From positions 56,294,698 to 56,358,697 of the forward strand of contig NC_083883.1 of the NCBI RefSeq assembly GCF_032452875.1: DNA of 64,000 nt, in the 5' to 3' direction. Shown piece by piece: positions 1-10,945 of this stretch. Source of the stretch: Bos javanicus. Its lineage: Eukaryota; Chordata; Mammalia; Artiodactyla; Bovidae. The notes under the pieces are model-generated. The model ran no database searches. It was not told the origin of the DNA and saw nothing but the letters and a program-made list of their open reading frames with translations. Position numbers and translations under genes: made by a program. The first letter of the stretch is position 1. Each line of letters opens with the position of its first letter.

Positions 1-510
1 CACAACTTCCTTATCCATTTGTCTGCTAATAGACATCTAGGTTACTTCCATGTCATAGCATTGTAAACAGTGCTGCAATGAACATCGGGGTACATCTGTC
101 TCTTTCAATTCTGGTTTCCTTGTGTGTATGCCCAGCAGTGCGATTGCTAGGTCGTATGGCAGTTCTATTCCCAGTTTTTTTAAGGATTTTCCACATTGTT
201 CTCCATAGTGGCTGTACCATTCTCACCCTTTTCTCCACACTCTCTCCAGCATTTATTGTTTGCAGACTTTTTGATGGTGGCCATTCTGACTGGCATGAGA
301 GGATACCTCACTGTGGTTTTGATTTGCATTTCTCTAATAATGAGTGATGTTGAGCATCTTTTCATGAGTTTATTAGCCATTTGTATGTCTCCTTTGGAGA
401 AATGTCTGTTTAGGTCTTTCGCCCACATTTTGATTGGGTGGGTTGTTTTTCTTGTATTGAGCTACACGAACTGCTTGTATATTTTGGTTATTAATTCTTT
501 GTCAGTTGGA
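1..510 (-). mobile_element. L1 LINE fragment, ORF2 C-terminus, antisense
   Basis: Read on the - strand this encodes the end of L1 ORF2. Recognisable pieces are WAKDLNRHFSKGDIQMANK and SLIIREMQIKTTVRYPL, in two frames with stops between them. The LINE is oriented opposite to RABGAP1L. It runs off the left edge, so its 3' end is not seen. The 5' truncation lies near 510 (edge uncertain by about 40 bp). Confidence 0.85.
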
Positions 511-619
511 GACCTAAATTTTATTTGCAATTTTTTCATTTGTTTTTGGGCAATAGGTGAAATTATACTGGGAAGTTTTACATTAACTTTTGGGTGTTTC
601 TTTTTTTTTCTTCCCTCAG
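1..619 (+). other. Intron upstream of exon A
   Basis: Bases 1 to about 510 are an antisense L1 (separate entry). About 510-619 is T-rich unique intron with the branch and pyrimidine region of exon A. No promoter or other exon is visible. Confidence 0.75.
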
Positions 620-830
620 AAATTTCTACACCCAGACCATCTTCTCTAAGTGAAATACCTGAAGAGGATAGTGTTTTATTTAACAAACTGACCTATTTAG
701 GATGTATGAAGGTTTCATCCCCACGTAATGAAGTGGAAGCTTTACGGGCAATGGCAACTATGAAATCTGCCAGTCAGCACCCGTTTCCTGTTACTCTGTA
801 TGTGCCAAATGTTCCAGAAGGTTCTGTGAG
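620..830 (+). CDS. RABGAP1L: RABGAP1L exon A (start of PTB domain)
   Basis: A strong pyrimidine tract ending ttccctcag precedes the exon and gag|gtaagc follows it. The exon enters with two bases of a split codon and leaves with AG of a split Arg codon. It encodes residues 1-69 of the visible fragment: an acidic linker (SEIPEEDS) and then the first PTB strand and loop (NKLTYLGCMKV, SPRNEVEALRAM), ending in VPNVPEGSV. PTB/PID domains bind phosphotyrosine or NPxY-type peptides and phosphoinositides; in this family the domain is thought to help membrane or cargo recruitment. An antisense L1 ends roughly 110 bp upstream of the acceptor. An open frame runs from that L1 through the intron into the exon, but this is chance; the acceptor defines the exon. 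Confidence 0.93.
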
Positions 831-1362
831 GTAAGCGCTAATCTTTTTTTACTGCCCTGAGACACGTATGAAGTTTTTTTTGGATAGTGGTGATAATATT
901 TTATCATGAATGAGGCCTTGGACTTATTTTGAATTCACTTTTACTCTGTAGCTGTGCAAGGCAAACATGTTTAGGTTTAGACTGTATTCCTTATTTGCTT
1001 GGGGTATTTGTAAATTTGCTTGGAATACTATAAATGCACCTATAACTAAAAATACCTATGATTTGTGTTTCACCTTGTCATTTAACAGTGATTCAGAAAA
1101 CAACTATTCCCTAGATTTTAAGCTCTTTACATCAGACTGGAAAGAAGCAAAATGGCTTTTTCTCGTATGCTTTGCTGGGAGTAATTTTTAATGTCATCTG
1201 AATCTTGAATTTCTTTTTTCTTTTTTTGGCCTGGTTATATTTATTTGTTTTGCATAGTATCTGGAATGAATTCATCACATTATTAGTTGGAGAGAATTAC
1301 GGCCAGCATATGTGGTGTGTTGTGCTCTGTGGGTATGTAAATACAACCCATTTGTTTTATTT

Positions 1363-2500
1363 GGGCTTCCCCTGGTTCCAAATAGGAAAAGGAGTACGTC
1401 AAGGCTGTATATTGTCACCCTGCTTATTTAACTTATATACAGAGTACATCATGAGAAACGCTGGACTGGAAGAAACACAAGCTGGAATCAAGATTGCCAG
1501 GCGAAATATCAATAACCTCAGATATGCAGATGACACCACCCTTATGGCAGAAAGTGAAGAGGAACTAAAAAGCCTCTTGATGAAAGTGAAAGTGGAGAGT
1601 GAAAAAGTTGGCTTAAAGCTCAACATTCAGAAAACTAAGATCGTGGCATCCAGTCCCATCACTTCATGGGAAATAGATGGGGAAACAGTGGAAACATTGT
1701 CAGACTTTATTTTGGGGGGCTCCAAAATCACTGCAGATGGTGACTGCAGCCGTGAAATTAAAAGATGCTTACTCCTTGGAAGGAAAGTTATGACCAACCT
1801 AGATAGCATATTGAAAAGCAGAGACATTACTTTGCCAACAAAGGTCCGTCTAGTCAAGGCTATGGGTTTTTCCTGTGGTCATGTATGGCTGTGAGAGTTG
1901 GACTGTGAAGAAGGCTGAGTGCCGAAGAATTGATGCTTTTGAACTGTGGTGTTGGAAAAGACTCTTGAGAGTCCCTTGGACTGCAAGGAGATCCAACCAG
2001 TCCATTCTGAAGGAGATCAGCCCTGGGATTTCTTTGGAGGGAATGATGCTGAAGCTGAAACTCCAGTACTTTGGCCACCTCATGCGAAGAGCTAACTCAT
2101 TGGAAAAGACTGTGATGCTGGGAGGGATTGGGGGCAGGAGGAGAAGGGGACGCCAGAGGATGAAATGGCTGGATGGCATCACTGACTCGATGGACGTGAG
2201 TCTGAGTGAACTCCGGGAGTTGGTGATGGACAGGGAGGCCTGGCGTGCTGCGATTCTTGGGGTCACAAAGAATCGGACACGACTGAGCGACTGAACTGAA
2301 CTGGTGGCTCAGACAGTAAAGAATCTGCCTGCAATGCAGGAGACCCACGTTTGATTGCTGGGTTGGAAGGATATCCCCTGGAGAAAGGAATGGCTGCCCA
2401 ATTGAGTATTCTTGCCTAGAGAGTTCCACGGACAGAGGAGCCTGACAGGCTCCAGTCCATGGGGTTGCAAAACAGTTGGACACGACTGAATGACTAACAC
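1363..2500 (+). mobile_element. Bov-tA SINE split by a BovB insertion
   Basis: The SINE head gggcttcccctggt is at 1363-1376. The rest (ggtggctcagac onward, with tRNA-like boxes and the BovB-derived tail) resumes at 2301 and ends near 2500. The outer target-site duplication is tttattt at 1356-1362 and 2501-2507. The 924 bases between are a BovB copy listed separately. Confidence 0.8.
1377..2300 (+). mobile_element. BovB LINE, 5'-truncated, RT C-terminal half
   Basis: It starts inside the reverse-transcriptase domain at FQIGKGVRQGCILSP and continues through an intact catalytic YADD (1523-1534) and the thumb region. A frameshift near 1866-1880 splits it into two frames, the second running from YGCESWTVKK to the usual BovB end TRLSD. 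The 3' end is the standard actgaactgaact. The 5-bp repeat ctggt flanks it at 1372-1376 and 2301-2305. BovB is an RTE-clade LINE known for horizontal transfer between squamates and ruminants. This copy cannot be autonomous because the endonuclease and N-terminal RT are missing. Confidence 0.9.
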
Positions 2501-2590
2501 TTTATTTATTATTTGTACTAGAGTATAATTGCTTTGCAATATTGTGTTTATTTCTGCTGAACAGCAAAATGAATCAGCTATATGTTGAAC
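2501..2590 (-). mobile_element. L1 3' tail fragment, antisense
   Basis: The run tttatttattatttg followed by tataattgctttgcaat and gaatcagctatatg matches the reverse complement of the cetartiodactyl L1 3' end. It adjoins the right repeat of the Bov-tA SINE. Confidence 0.6.
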
Positions 2591-3009
2591 CTTGAATTTC
2601 TTTAAATGTAAATCAGATACTGTTTTCCTACATTCAGCCTATCAGTGTCTTCCAGTCACACTTGTGATTATTTTTGAAGTTCTTTCTTACCATGTCTGGC
2701 CCTTATGATCTGCTTTGACCTGATCGTCTCTCCCACCCTCTCTGTTCTCTCGCTTCTGTCACTACATGTACTTCATTCATTCGCTCTCTTCCTGTCATAG
2801 TAGCCTCTTTGTCCTTTCTCAAAGGTAGTCATGAATCCTGCCTCAGGACCTATCAGTCAGGAGTCCTCCCATGGGGCTTTTTGTTTGGTCTCTTTACTTT
2901 GCCCAAACAAGCTTTCCTTGGTTTTCCAGTGACTCTTTCACTTCTCTCCAGTTTCACCTCAAGAAACCTTTTGTTGAAAGAAGTCTTTTTTTTTTCTCCC
3001 TGTTTTTCT

Positions 3010-3930
3010 TAATAAGGTTTACTTTTGAGAGTGATTTTAGGTTCACAGCAAAATTGAGCAGAAAGTACAGAGATTGACCATATCCCGGATAGGCACCCCC
3101 ATCTTCCCCAAACACACACTTCCCTCACCATCAACGTCCTCTTCCATGTGGTACATCTATTACAGTTGATGAAACTACACTGACATATTTTAGAAAGTCC
3201 ATAGTTTACATTAGGGTTCCCTCTTGGGTGGTGTACATGCTGTGAATTTGGACAAATATATAATGACATGTATCCAGCATTAGAGTATCATGTAGAGTAC
3301 TTTCACTGTCCTGAAAATCCTGCTTTCTGCCAGTTCAGCTGTCCCTTCCTGCAGCCCCTGGCAACCGCTAATCTTTTTAGTATCACCATAGCTTTTGCAT
3401 TTTCCAGTAAATTATATAATTGAAATCATGTAATAAATAGCCTTTTCAGATATTAGACATTTAACTTTCTTATTTTTTTTTAATTTTATTTTTAAACTTT
3501 ACATAATTGTATTAGTTTTGCCAAATATCAAAATGAATCCGCCACAGGTATACATGTGTTCCCCATCCTGAACCCTCCTCCCTCCTCCCTCCCCATACCA
3601 TCCCTCTGGGTCGTCCCAGTGCACTAGCCCGAAGCATCCAGTATCGTGCATCGAACCTGGGACATTTAACTTTCTTACATGAATTTTTGTGGCTTGGTAG
3701 CTCGTTTCTTTTTAGTGCTGAATAATGTGCTATTGTCTGCGTGTACCACAATTTATTTATCCATTGGCCTATGGAATGATGTTGCGATTGCATCCAAGTT
3801 TTGGTGATTATGGATAAAGCTTCTGTAAACATCTGTGTGCAGGGTTTTAACTCATTTGAATAATACCAAGGAATGTTATTGCTAGATCATACAGTATGAT
3901 TAGTTTTGTAAGAAACTATCTAACTATCAA
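3010..3930 (-). mobile_element. Old L1 3' region, antisense, split by a younger L1
   Basis: Text such as ggttcacagcaaaattgag, the clause on cccctggcaaccgctaatc, and ggcttggtagctcgtttc are diagnostic of an old mammalian L1 3' end in reverse. It is interrupted at 3473-3660. Confidence 0.8.
3473..3660 (-). mobile_element. Young L1 3' end inserted in the older L1
   Basis: A T-rich tract (poly-A in reverse) opens the insert, followed by the antisense L1 3' UTR (gccacaggtatacatgtg, ctccctcctccctccc). A perfect 17-bp duplication, gacatttaactttctta, flanks it at 3456-3472 and 3661-3677. The long intact duplication marks a fairly recent insertion. Confidence 0.88.
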
Positions 3931-4054
3931 AATAAACCTCCTTTGATCTTATCATAACCATCCTTCTTTGTTTTCACTGGGCCTTTTTCCCTTCAAAGAA
4001 CTTTTCTTTGCCTTGATATTACGTATTTATTTGTTTATCGTTTTTCTTCCTCGC

Positions 4055-4175
4055 TAGAATGTCAGTTCCATGGAAGCAGGTTATTGGTATTTCTTCCTGC
4101 TGCAGCTTCATTGCCTGGAGCAGTTTTGGTCCATAGCAGGTTTTTAGTAAATATTTGTTGAATGAACCCATAAAT
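4055..4175 (+). repeat. L2 LINE 3' end
   Basis: The passage from gaatgtcagttccatggaag through gtaaatatttgttgaatgaa is the standard L2 3' end in sense orientation, moderately diverged. Confidence 0.65.
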
Positions 4176-4209
4176 GAACGAAGTCTAGGAAATTAGGTTA
4201 AATGTATCT

Positions 4210-4461
4210 TCAGTTCAGTTCAGTCACTCAGTCGTGTCTGACTCTTTGTGACCCCATGGACTGCAGTATACCAGGCTTCCCTGTCCATCTCCTTCCCTGT
4301 CCAACTCCCAGAATTTACTCAAACTCATGTCCATCGAGTCAGTGATGCCATCCAACCATCTCATCCTCTATCGTCCCCTTCTCCTCCCACCTTCAATCAT
4401 TCCCAGCATCAGGGTCTTTTCAAATGAGTCAGTTCTTCGCATCAGGTGGCCAAAGTATTGG
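4210..4461 (-). mobile_element. BovB 3' end, antisense
   Basis: Begins cagttcagttcagtcactca (the BovB 3' end in reverse) and runs to ggtggccaaagtattgg. About 250 bp, non-coding relic. Confidence 0.85.
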
Positions 4462-5369
4462 CCTATACTATTCTCTGAAGGCTGATTTAAATCTTTTTCA
4501 AAACTGTTCTGATTTGCCTCATTCTCTGAAGTTGAAAATGTGGGAAAAGCACTACGTACCACAATAATAGCAATACAAATTTACAAGATTTTGGTAAAAA
4601 TGCTTTTTCAGGAAAGGGTTTTGTAGATGGACTGTTTGTATAATATCTAAGTGTCAAAATGCCTTTCACTGTTATCTGTTGAATTTCACAGTGCCAAACA
4701 TGCCTTAACAAAGATTTAGTGTTTTGATTTGCCTCTCTATTCCTAATGGGTACCCCTTAGTTTTACCACTTGAGATCCTGAAGTAGTCTTGAGGTTTTGG
4801 ATCAATCCACAACCTTAGGATTTAAACAGGGAAAGTCAGAGAAATATTTGAAAAGTTCCACAAACTCCTTTTACCTCTTAAATTTCATTAAGTTCATCTT
4901 TGGAACCACTCTGACCTTTTTTAGGGTAAGAGAGGTCTTTGTTGAACAATGAATGACCTGGGACTTAGATAAACTTACAGATATTGCTTTAAATAGAAGT
5001 GAGCTCTCCAGGGATGGTTTGTTCCTTTTTTTCTGGGTGTTTCTTTTGCTATAACAGAAGAAGTGTAGTATTTAGGGATAGGCGACATTAGTTTTACCAG
5101 GCAGAGTATCCTTGGCTTTGAGATGAAGTGAATTGGATCATGGGACACAAAAGTGAAGTAATTGTGAAAAGAAGGTAAAGAATTTGTGTGTGTGTGTATA
5201 TAATAAAAATATGAAGGTAATTTGTTTTCTTGGATTATTATTCAGTTCAGTTTATTAGTACCAGTTTGTTTTTGTGATTTTAAGATAATTGTATGTTACT
5301 GGCCTAGTAAAACTGCCTTTGTTCTTTGCTAGTTAATATTTAATCTCATTTCTCATAACTGTTTTGCAG

Positions 5370-5544
5370 AATCATAGACCAATCCAACAATATGGAGATA
5401 GCATCTTTTCCAATTTATAAGGTATTGTTCTGTGCACGTGGCCATGATGGGACAACAGAGAGCAATTGCTTTGCGTTTACAGAGAGTTCCCATGGTTCTG
5501 AAGAATTCCAGATACATGTCTTCTCCTGTGAAATTAAAGAAGCA
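5370..5544 (+). CDS. RABGAP1L: RABGAP1L exon B (core of PTB domain)
   Basis: The acceptor is tgttttgcag|AATC and the donor AGCA|gtaagt, a near-consensus site. The first base completes the split Arg codon from exon A, giving RIIDQ. It encodes residues 71-128 of the fragment, the middle strands of the PTB fold: MEIASFPIYKVLFCARG, then DGTTESNCFAFTES, and FQIHVFSCEIKEA, which opens the C-terminal PTB helix. In PTB domains this region forms the peptide groove beside the last helix. The intron beyond the donor stays open for 12 codons with a similar beginning (VSII against VSRI in exon C), so readthrough would add a short wrong tail; the strong donor argues against routine use. Confidence 0.94.
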
Positions 5545-5598
5545 GTAAGTATAATATTTTGTAGCAATTTGCTATTGAGATGACTCAGTATTTGATTT

Positions 5599-5665
5599 GA
5601 GTTGCACAGAGTCGGACACGACTGAAGTGACTTAGCAGCAGCAGCATAGTTGAAATCAAATCGAC
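5599..5665 (+). mobile_element. Mini Bov-A tail insertion
   Basis: Only the last part of a Bov-A2 unit is present: gttgcacagagtcggacacg, then gactgaagtgacttagcagc and more AGC. It is flanked by the 10-bp repeat tatttgattt at 5589-5598 and 5666-5675, so even this fragment of under 70 bp inserted by target-primed reverse transcription. Confidence 0.7.
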
Positions 5666-6734
5666 TATTTGATTTCACTGTCAAATAATTTAGTATGTAT
5701 GACCATATATCATATTACATAATAAGTTTGGAGTATCTTTCTAAATAGAAAGTTAATATTTGTGATGGCATAGAATGAAATATGGAAATTTAAATCTGGT
5801 TACTCTGTGCTCTGAAGTGGTACTCTGAGTTTAACATATGTAACAGAAAAATCCCACTTGATGAGCTGTCCTCCCATCCCACCATGGTGGTAATTGCTCA
5901 GGCTTAGAAGGGAAGAGTATTTTTGCCTCTCTTTTATTTTTTTGACCTGGTTGTTCTCTGTGACTTTAAAAAATGTCCATAACAATACCTGTTTCTCTAC
6001 TGAGCCTTCCACTTAGATATTGCACTGAGATTGTGTTATAGATCTCTGTGGTTTTCACTTGTGATCATTTACTGTGTGCAGTTGTTCAGAGGCTGGCTTT
6101 TGTTCTATAAAACTGTTTTAATTGTAAATGCAAATGCTCCTATTCAGCAGAACTGTTTGAAGATGCCAATGAGTTCCTCACACTAATGATTAAATGTTAG
6201 TTTATTTTTAGACTCAGAGTCAAATGGCTGTTATGTATATACATGGGGAAATTGCTTTCTTTTTGGTATCTATTGAATTCTTCTCAAATTAAAAATAAGT
6301 TGCACTTTTAGAACTTCGGTAATTATACAGCAATTTTAGAGGCATTAATAACTGGGTTTGGATGGACAAATCTCAGTTGTGTTTGCTTTTGGAAATATAA
6401 GTTGTCAGCAGAAAATGCTAAAAGCAGCAGTTACTCTGTTTTCTCTTTACTGTGAAACGTAAATAAACCATTGTATGAACAGGAGTTCTGAGAGTTTATT
6501 TCTGGCCACAACATGGGAACTCATAGAAATGTATATTTCTGTGTGTCTGATACTAAGCATGAGCAGTATGTCACTTGTTATGCCCTGGTGATCGATTCTA
6601 TTTACACTGAAACAAACATGTACAGACATAGAAGTTCTCTGTCAGAGCTGTGCCCATGTGAGGAGTTCACATTTGTTTTGTTTGTTTTAGGCAGTTCTAA
6701 ATCTATCTAAAATAGTTCTGTTTTATCCATGTGT

Positions 6735-6840
6735 GTATGTTGCGTGTATATAAATATATATAAACATGTGTATACATAAATATATATATAAATAGAGATA
6801 CATATATCAATACATATACCAGTATGTATACATATATGCA
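6735..6840. repeat. AT/GT-rich low-complexity tract
   Basis: Runs of tatataaa, tacata and gtgtat without a strict unit. Probably a degenerate TA/TACA microsatellite. Confidence 0.7.
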
Positions 6841-7369
6841 TGTACTGACTGCTTGGCCAAGTGTTTGATAGAGTGAATGAGTACAAGTGTGTCTGGTACA
6901 TAGGAGACAGTGAATATAAATATGTTGAAAGAATGTATGTGTGTTTGTGAATTAGGGAGTCTATTTCTGATCCTTACAACTCCACTACAGAGGTGGGGAA
7001 GCAGATGGTAGAATCCTGGCATTTCATGTTGGCAACCATCATTTAACATGCCTGTGTGGATTCTGGATAATTGGCACTCAACAATTAAAAAAATGAACTT
7101 TGAAGAATTGGAGAACCTGCTTCTTGGAGAGGCAGAAACACTGCTGTGGAAAGAAATTGAAAGGCACCTGGTTGCAAGCATTTTTCATAACTGTGATGGT
7201 ATGAAACTCTCTTTTTGGATTATAGCATCCGCTTGTTTATGTGGGGGGTTATTTGTCATCTTGAGAGCTTTAACAGTGGGTAAGCAGTGGATAAAATAGT
7301 GGAGGGGATTCTCGGCCAATTTGGGTATAGTATTAAATACTATATTTCTAGAGAGGGTCGGAGAAGGCA

Positions 7370-7640
7370 ATGGCACCCCACTCTAGTACTTTTGCCTAGA
7401 AAATCCCATGGACGGAGGAGCCTGGTAGGCTGCAGTCCATGGGGTCGCTAGAGTCGGACATGACTGAGCGACTTCACTTTCACTTTTCACTTTCATGCAT
7501 TGGAGACGGAAATGGCAACCCACTCCAGTATTCTTGCCTGGAGAATCCCAGTGATGGGGAGCCTGGTGGGCTGCCGTCTATGGGGTCGCACAGAGTCGGA
7601 CACGACTGAAGCGACTTAGCAGCAGCAGCAGCCGCAGCAG
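7370..7640 (+). mobile_element. Bov-A2 SINE (dimer)
   Basis: Two tandem Bov-A units: the first begins ggagaaggcaatggcacccc, the second ggagacggaaatggcaaccc. They are joined by the cactttcacttttcacttt linker and end in cgacttagcagcagcagcag. A short gagggt repeat lies at 7363-7368 and 7642-7647. Confidence 0.88.
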
Positions 7641-8496
7641 TGAGGGTATTTGGTACATGTAGATTGTGAGAAAGTGATGTTCATGTATTTAGTTTTTTTG
7701 AGTAAGTTTTTCAGAGTGTTACATTCTGGGACATTGGTGGTAAAATTGTTTGGAGGAAAAATACTTGACAGTCATTCAATTTTATTATGAGCGATCATTT
7801 CTAAATACATATAACCCAGTATAGACATAGGGCTTATGCCAGGCACTATGTTACTTACTTACTTGATACTCATAACATCTCCATAATAGAGATAGTATTT
7901 ATTTAGACTAGCGATCTTACACTTCTCTTTGCCTGGAGCAGTCATAGATTATGCCTGTTGTCTAAGTATATTATTAAAGCCTCCATTTTATTCTCAAAAG
8001 TGTTCTGGTTTGGGTGATAAATTGGTTACCATTTCCGTATCCCAAGTCTAAGAGAATAGATAATAAAGCTGGTTTTCAGAGGAAGTATATGATTCTGAAG
8101 ACCCACGTATTTTTCAGTAACAACTTTCCTGTTACTTTACATAAAAAGTAAATGTAGATTTTTACCTTTCAGTTATGCTTTATAAAGGGATATCTTGGTC
8201 ATTCCAGCAACCTTTGGGTTTTACTCATGCCTTTTATAGAAGGTGTCTGATATCTTCCTCTCTCCTCTCAAAAAATAATGACTTGGCTTTTGTCGCATTT
8301 ACTGGTTGTCTGATTATCTGGTTCCCAGAAGTTTCTTGTTCTATGGTGAAGGGACAACATTAGTTCTTAGTATATGGGCCCCTCTTAATGGGTACAGACA
8401 ATTGGCAAAGATAGCTCTGGCACAGACGACAGATGTTCTTACTGCTTAAATATGTACCATGCACAATGTCGCTAATTTGTTTTCCATTGTTTGCAG

Positions 8497-8598
8497 AGTC
8501 CCTGGATGAGATTTGAAGAAGTTTGTCAGTTAAAAGCAAGAAGACAACTTCTAAACAGAAAGTTGCAGCATGGCTGCCACTACCATTTGTCACTGTGA
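8497..8598 (+). other. Possible cryptic exon, unidentified
   Basis: An acceptor-like ccattgtttgcag is followed directly by a 33-codon open frame (SPWMRFEEVCQLKARRQ, then LLNRKLQHGCHYHLSL) and a stop. I do not recognise the peptide. There is no poly-A signal close behind, and it lies inside the RABGAP1L intron. It may be chance or a decayed exon of a pseudogene. Confidence 0.15.
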
Positions 8599-10829
8599 TA
8601 TGCTCTTATTTCACCATAAAATTCCACAAGCAGCAGATACCAGCCGTGGTAGAGGGGAAGCCCAGTGTGGGTGATGGCTTTTTGGGACCTATGACATGAG
8701 GATTAGGGGTTCCCACAGGAGTGTTAGGATCTGTTTGATCTGTTACCCTGGGTATTCTTTCGAGAGACTCTGCTGGAGTGGATGTTAATTGTCTTTGGCA
8801 AAAGAGTTGGGGGATCCAGCCAGAAGTATCTTAATGCTGATGATCTTTGTACAGGGAACATTCTGGTGAAGAATTGCAGACAAAGCATAATATCAGAAAG
8901 CATAGTAAAAAAAGCCATAGAGGCACTTATTCTTGTTGAATCTTTATGGATATATTATACAAAGCTATTTTTAAAGATACAGTTAAAAGTCTTAGTTGAC
9001 TCTTTTAAGAATTTATTTCTACTAGTCAGTGTAACTGTTTCCTTCAAAACAGATTTTTCTGTTTGGATGTTATACTTACTATTACTAGCAGTTCTCAGTG
9101 TTGTATTTTAGAAGCAAGTTGTTATCATCTTCTGTTAAAGGCATTCAGCTGTATTTTATGATAAATACCAAGAATATCATTAAGAAGATCTTTATTCTTA
9201 ATGCTCTGGTTTTTCTTGGGATTGCTGATATACCACTACATAAAAGAAACCATAATTCTTTGGGAAAATATTGTTTCTAAACATATATTTATTGAGACGG
9301 TATTTTAGCAAAATACCTTATTTTGGAAATTAATTTGGAAGTTAGTGTTTTTCTCAAATAAGTTGATTTTTATTATTAAAAAATTTCTTGTTTGATAATG
9401 CCTTTTTTTGTTCCTTTTAGTAGTATATTTGAGCAAGTTTTAAAAAATTTTAACACATACCTTTCTGGGTATTATTTTATAGGTATTTTATAGGATTTTT
9501 CTACATTTATTTTTTGGGTGAATGTTTTCTTGATACTTGTTTTTAAAAGAAGTGATTCTCTTTCACCATTTTTAGTGAAAAGGCCTTATTTTAGAAGAAT
9601 TGGCTATGTTATTTAAGTAAATATTTTGTCTAATAGTATTTCTTGGACTGTTAACATGTACTACATATTTGAAAATTTGGAAACTACTGAAATACCAAAG
9701 AAAGGTTACTCAGAATTCCACCAGAATTAAGATTTTGGTGTATCTTCTTTCCACGTATCTACCTGTGCCCTTTTCCCCAACTCTTCAAAAACAACAGCTA
9801 CCACACCAAGAGATACTTTTGTGTTTAACCAGTGCTTTCTATAGGTACTGCCTCCTGGGGAAAAATTGTACTGTATTATTTGTTAATAAACCTTTTGACA
9901 TCTGCAAAGAAAATGCCTGTTCTAGATTTTGTGTGTATGTGTATTTAATAGTGTGATGCATATAGAATATTTTCCATGGTATTATGTCTTAAATTTTCTT
10001 TTCATGATGAGATCAGTTACCCAATTTGTTCCAATAACTATAGATACTGATAATCATTGTCTTTTAAGCCACTCTACCTTACCCATTCTTGGATTATCAT
10101 TCCAGCTTATTCACAGACTCTAGAAGTCACAAATGATTTTAACCTTGTTGGAAATAGCAACTTCTAAGACGTAGTGAGGATTAAATGCAGGAGTGGATTA
10201 AATTGTTGTTAATGTACTGTTGAGCCCTTCCTTCAAAAACAGCAAGTTGTAGTCTTATTCCACTCCCTCCACTCCCATCATTCTCTGCTACTCTGGCTCC
10301 ACCGCATACACTTAGGTTTTTAAAAAAGAAATTCCTGACCCTTGCCCATGCTTTAGAATTTGCGAAGTTCTTTGACTTTTTTTAGTGTAGACTCAAATGG
10401 CAGGCTTGCTGATAGCTCTGATACAAAGAAAACGAAATGACTATAGGAGAGAATAATAAATATGGTTGGGGTTTAACTCTACTAATGTATCAAAAATCAT
10501 ACGTATTCTGTTTTCACATATAATGTTTTCTTAAAAATATGCTTAAAATTTGTTTTCTTAAAAATATATAAAGTAAATAATAGACTTCACATTGTATTTG
10601 AAGTTAGGAACTGGGGAGTAATCAACTGAAAAGTTTAAAGTGCCTATTAACACTTTACCTTGTAGGCATATTCTTTAGTGACTTATTTCCAGCATATTCT
10701 TTGATTCTGTTGTCCTTAACACTTAAATTATTGTGCTAAGTGAATTAAAGATCCAGTTGAGACTGAACATGTCTGCTTTTGTGTTACCTAATGATTCCTT
10801 GCCACTCACCCCAAGCACATTCAACTTAA

Positions 10830-10945
10830 CCTGTGCTGAAACTTAAGCTCCACGTTCATTGTTGTATCCCTTGCCCCTTAAAACAAATACTTAATACACA
10901 GAAGACACTAAAAGAATATTTGTTGCATGAATGAGTGGATTTATC
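10830..10945 (+). repeat. L2 LINE 3' end
   Basis: gctccacgttcattgttgta, the ccttgcccctt clause and gaatatttgttgcatgaatg match the L2 3' end in sense, old and diverged. Confidence 0.55.

Larger units (their letters stand above)
831..5369 (+). other. Intron A-B (4.5 kb)
   Basis: Bases 831-1355 and 4480-5369 are AT-rich unique intron, with a short TG run near 5185-5200. The middle is repeats: BovB inside Bov-tA (1356-2507), an L1 3' tail (2501-2590), a degraded tract with possible L2 likeness (2620-2960), L1-in-L1 (3010-3930), L2 tail (4055-4175) and a BovB tail (4210-4461). No exon is seen. Confidence 0.75.

Noticed and set aside
196..834. 212-codon + strand frame read as a novel gene
   Set aside because: Its first part is antisense L1 and intron, its last 70 codons are exon A of RABGAP1L; the splice acceptor at 618-619 divides them.
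2301..2500. tRNA genes in the Bov-tA and CHR heads
   Set aside because: The heads descend from tRNAs and keep box-like motifs, but they are SINE parts without a full cloverleaf.
7621..7640. CAG/AGC triplet runs (also at 21331, 26091, 38691, 54201) as expansion-type repeats
   Set aside because: They are the normal short AGC tail of Bov-A2 SINEs, with 4-6 units only.
9098..9280. Small frames in 8700-9300 as a membrane protein (long hydrophobic stretch in 8782-9111)
   Set aside because: AT-rich chance frames give Leu/Phe/Val-rich peptides; no splice or promoter support, no recognised domain.
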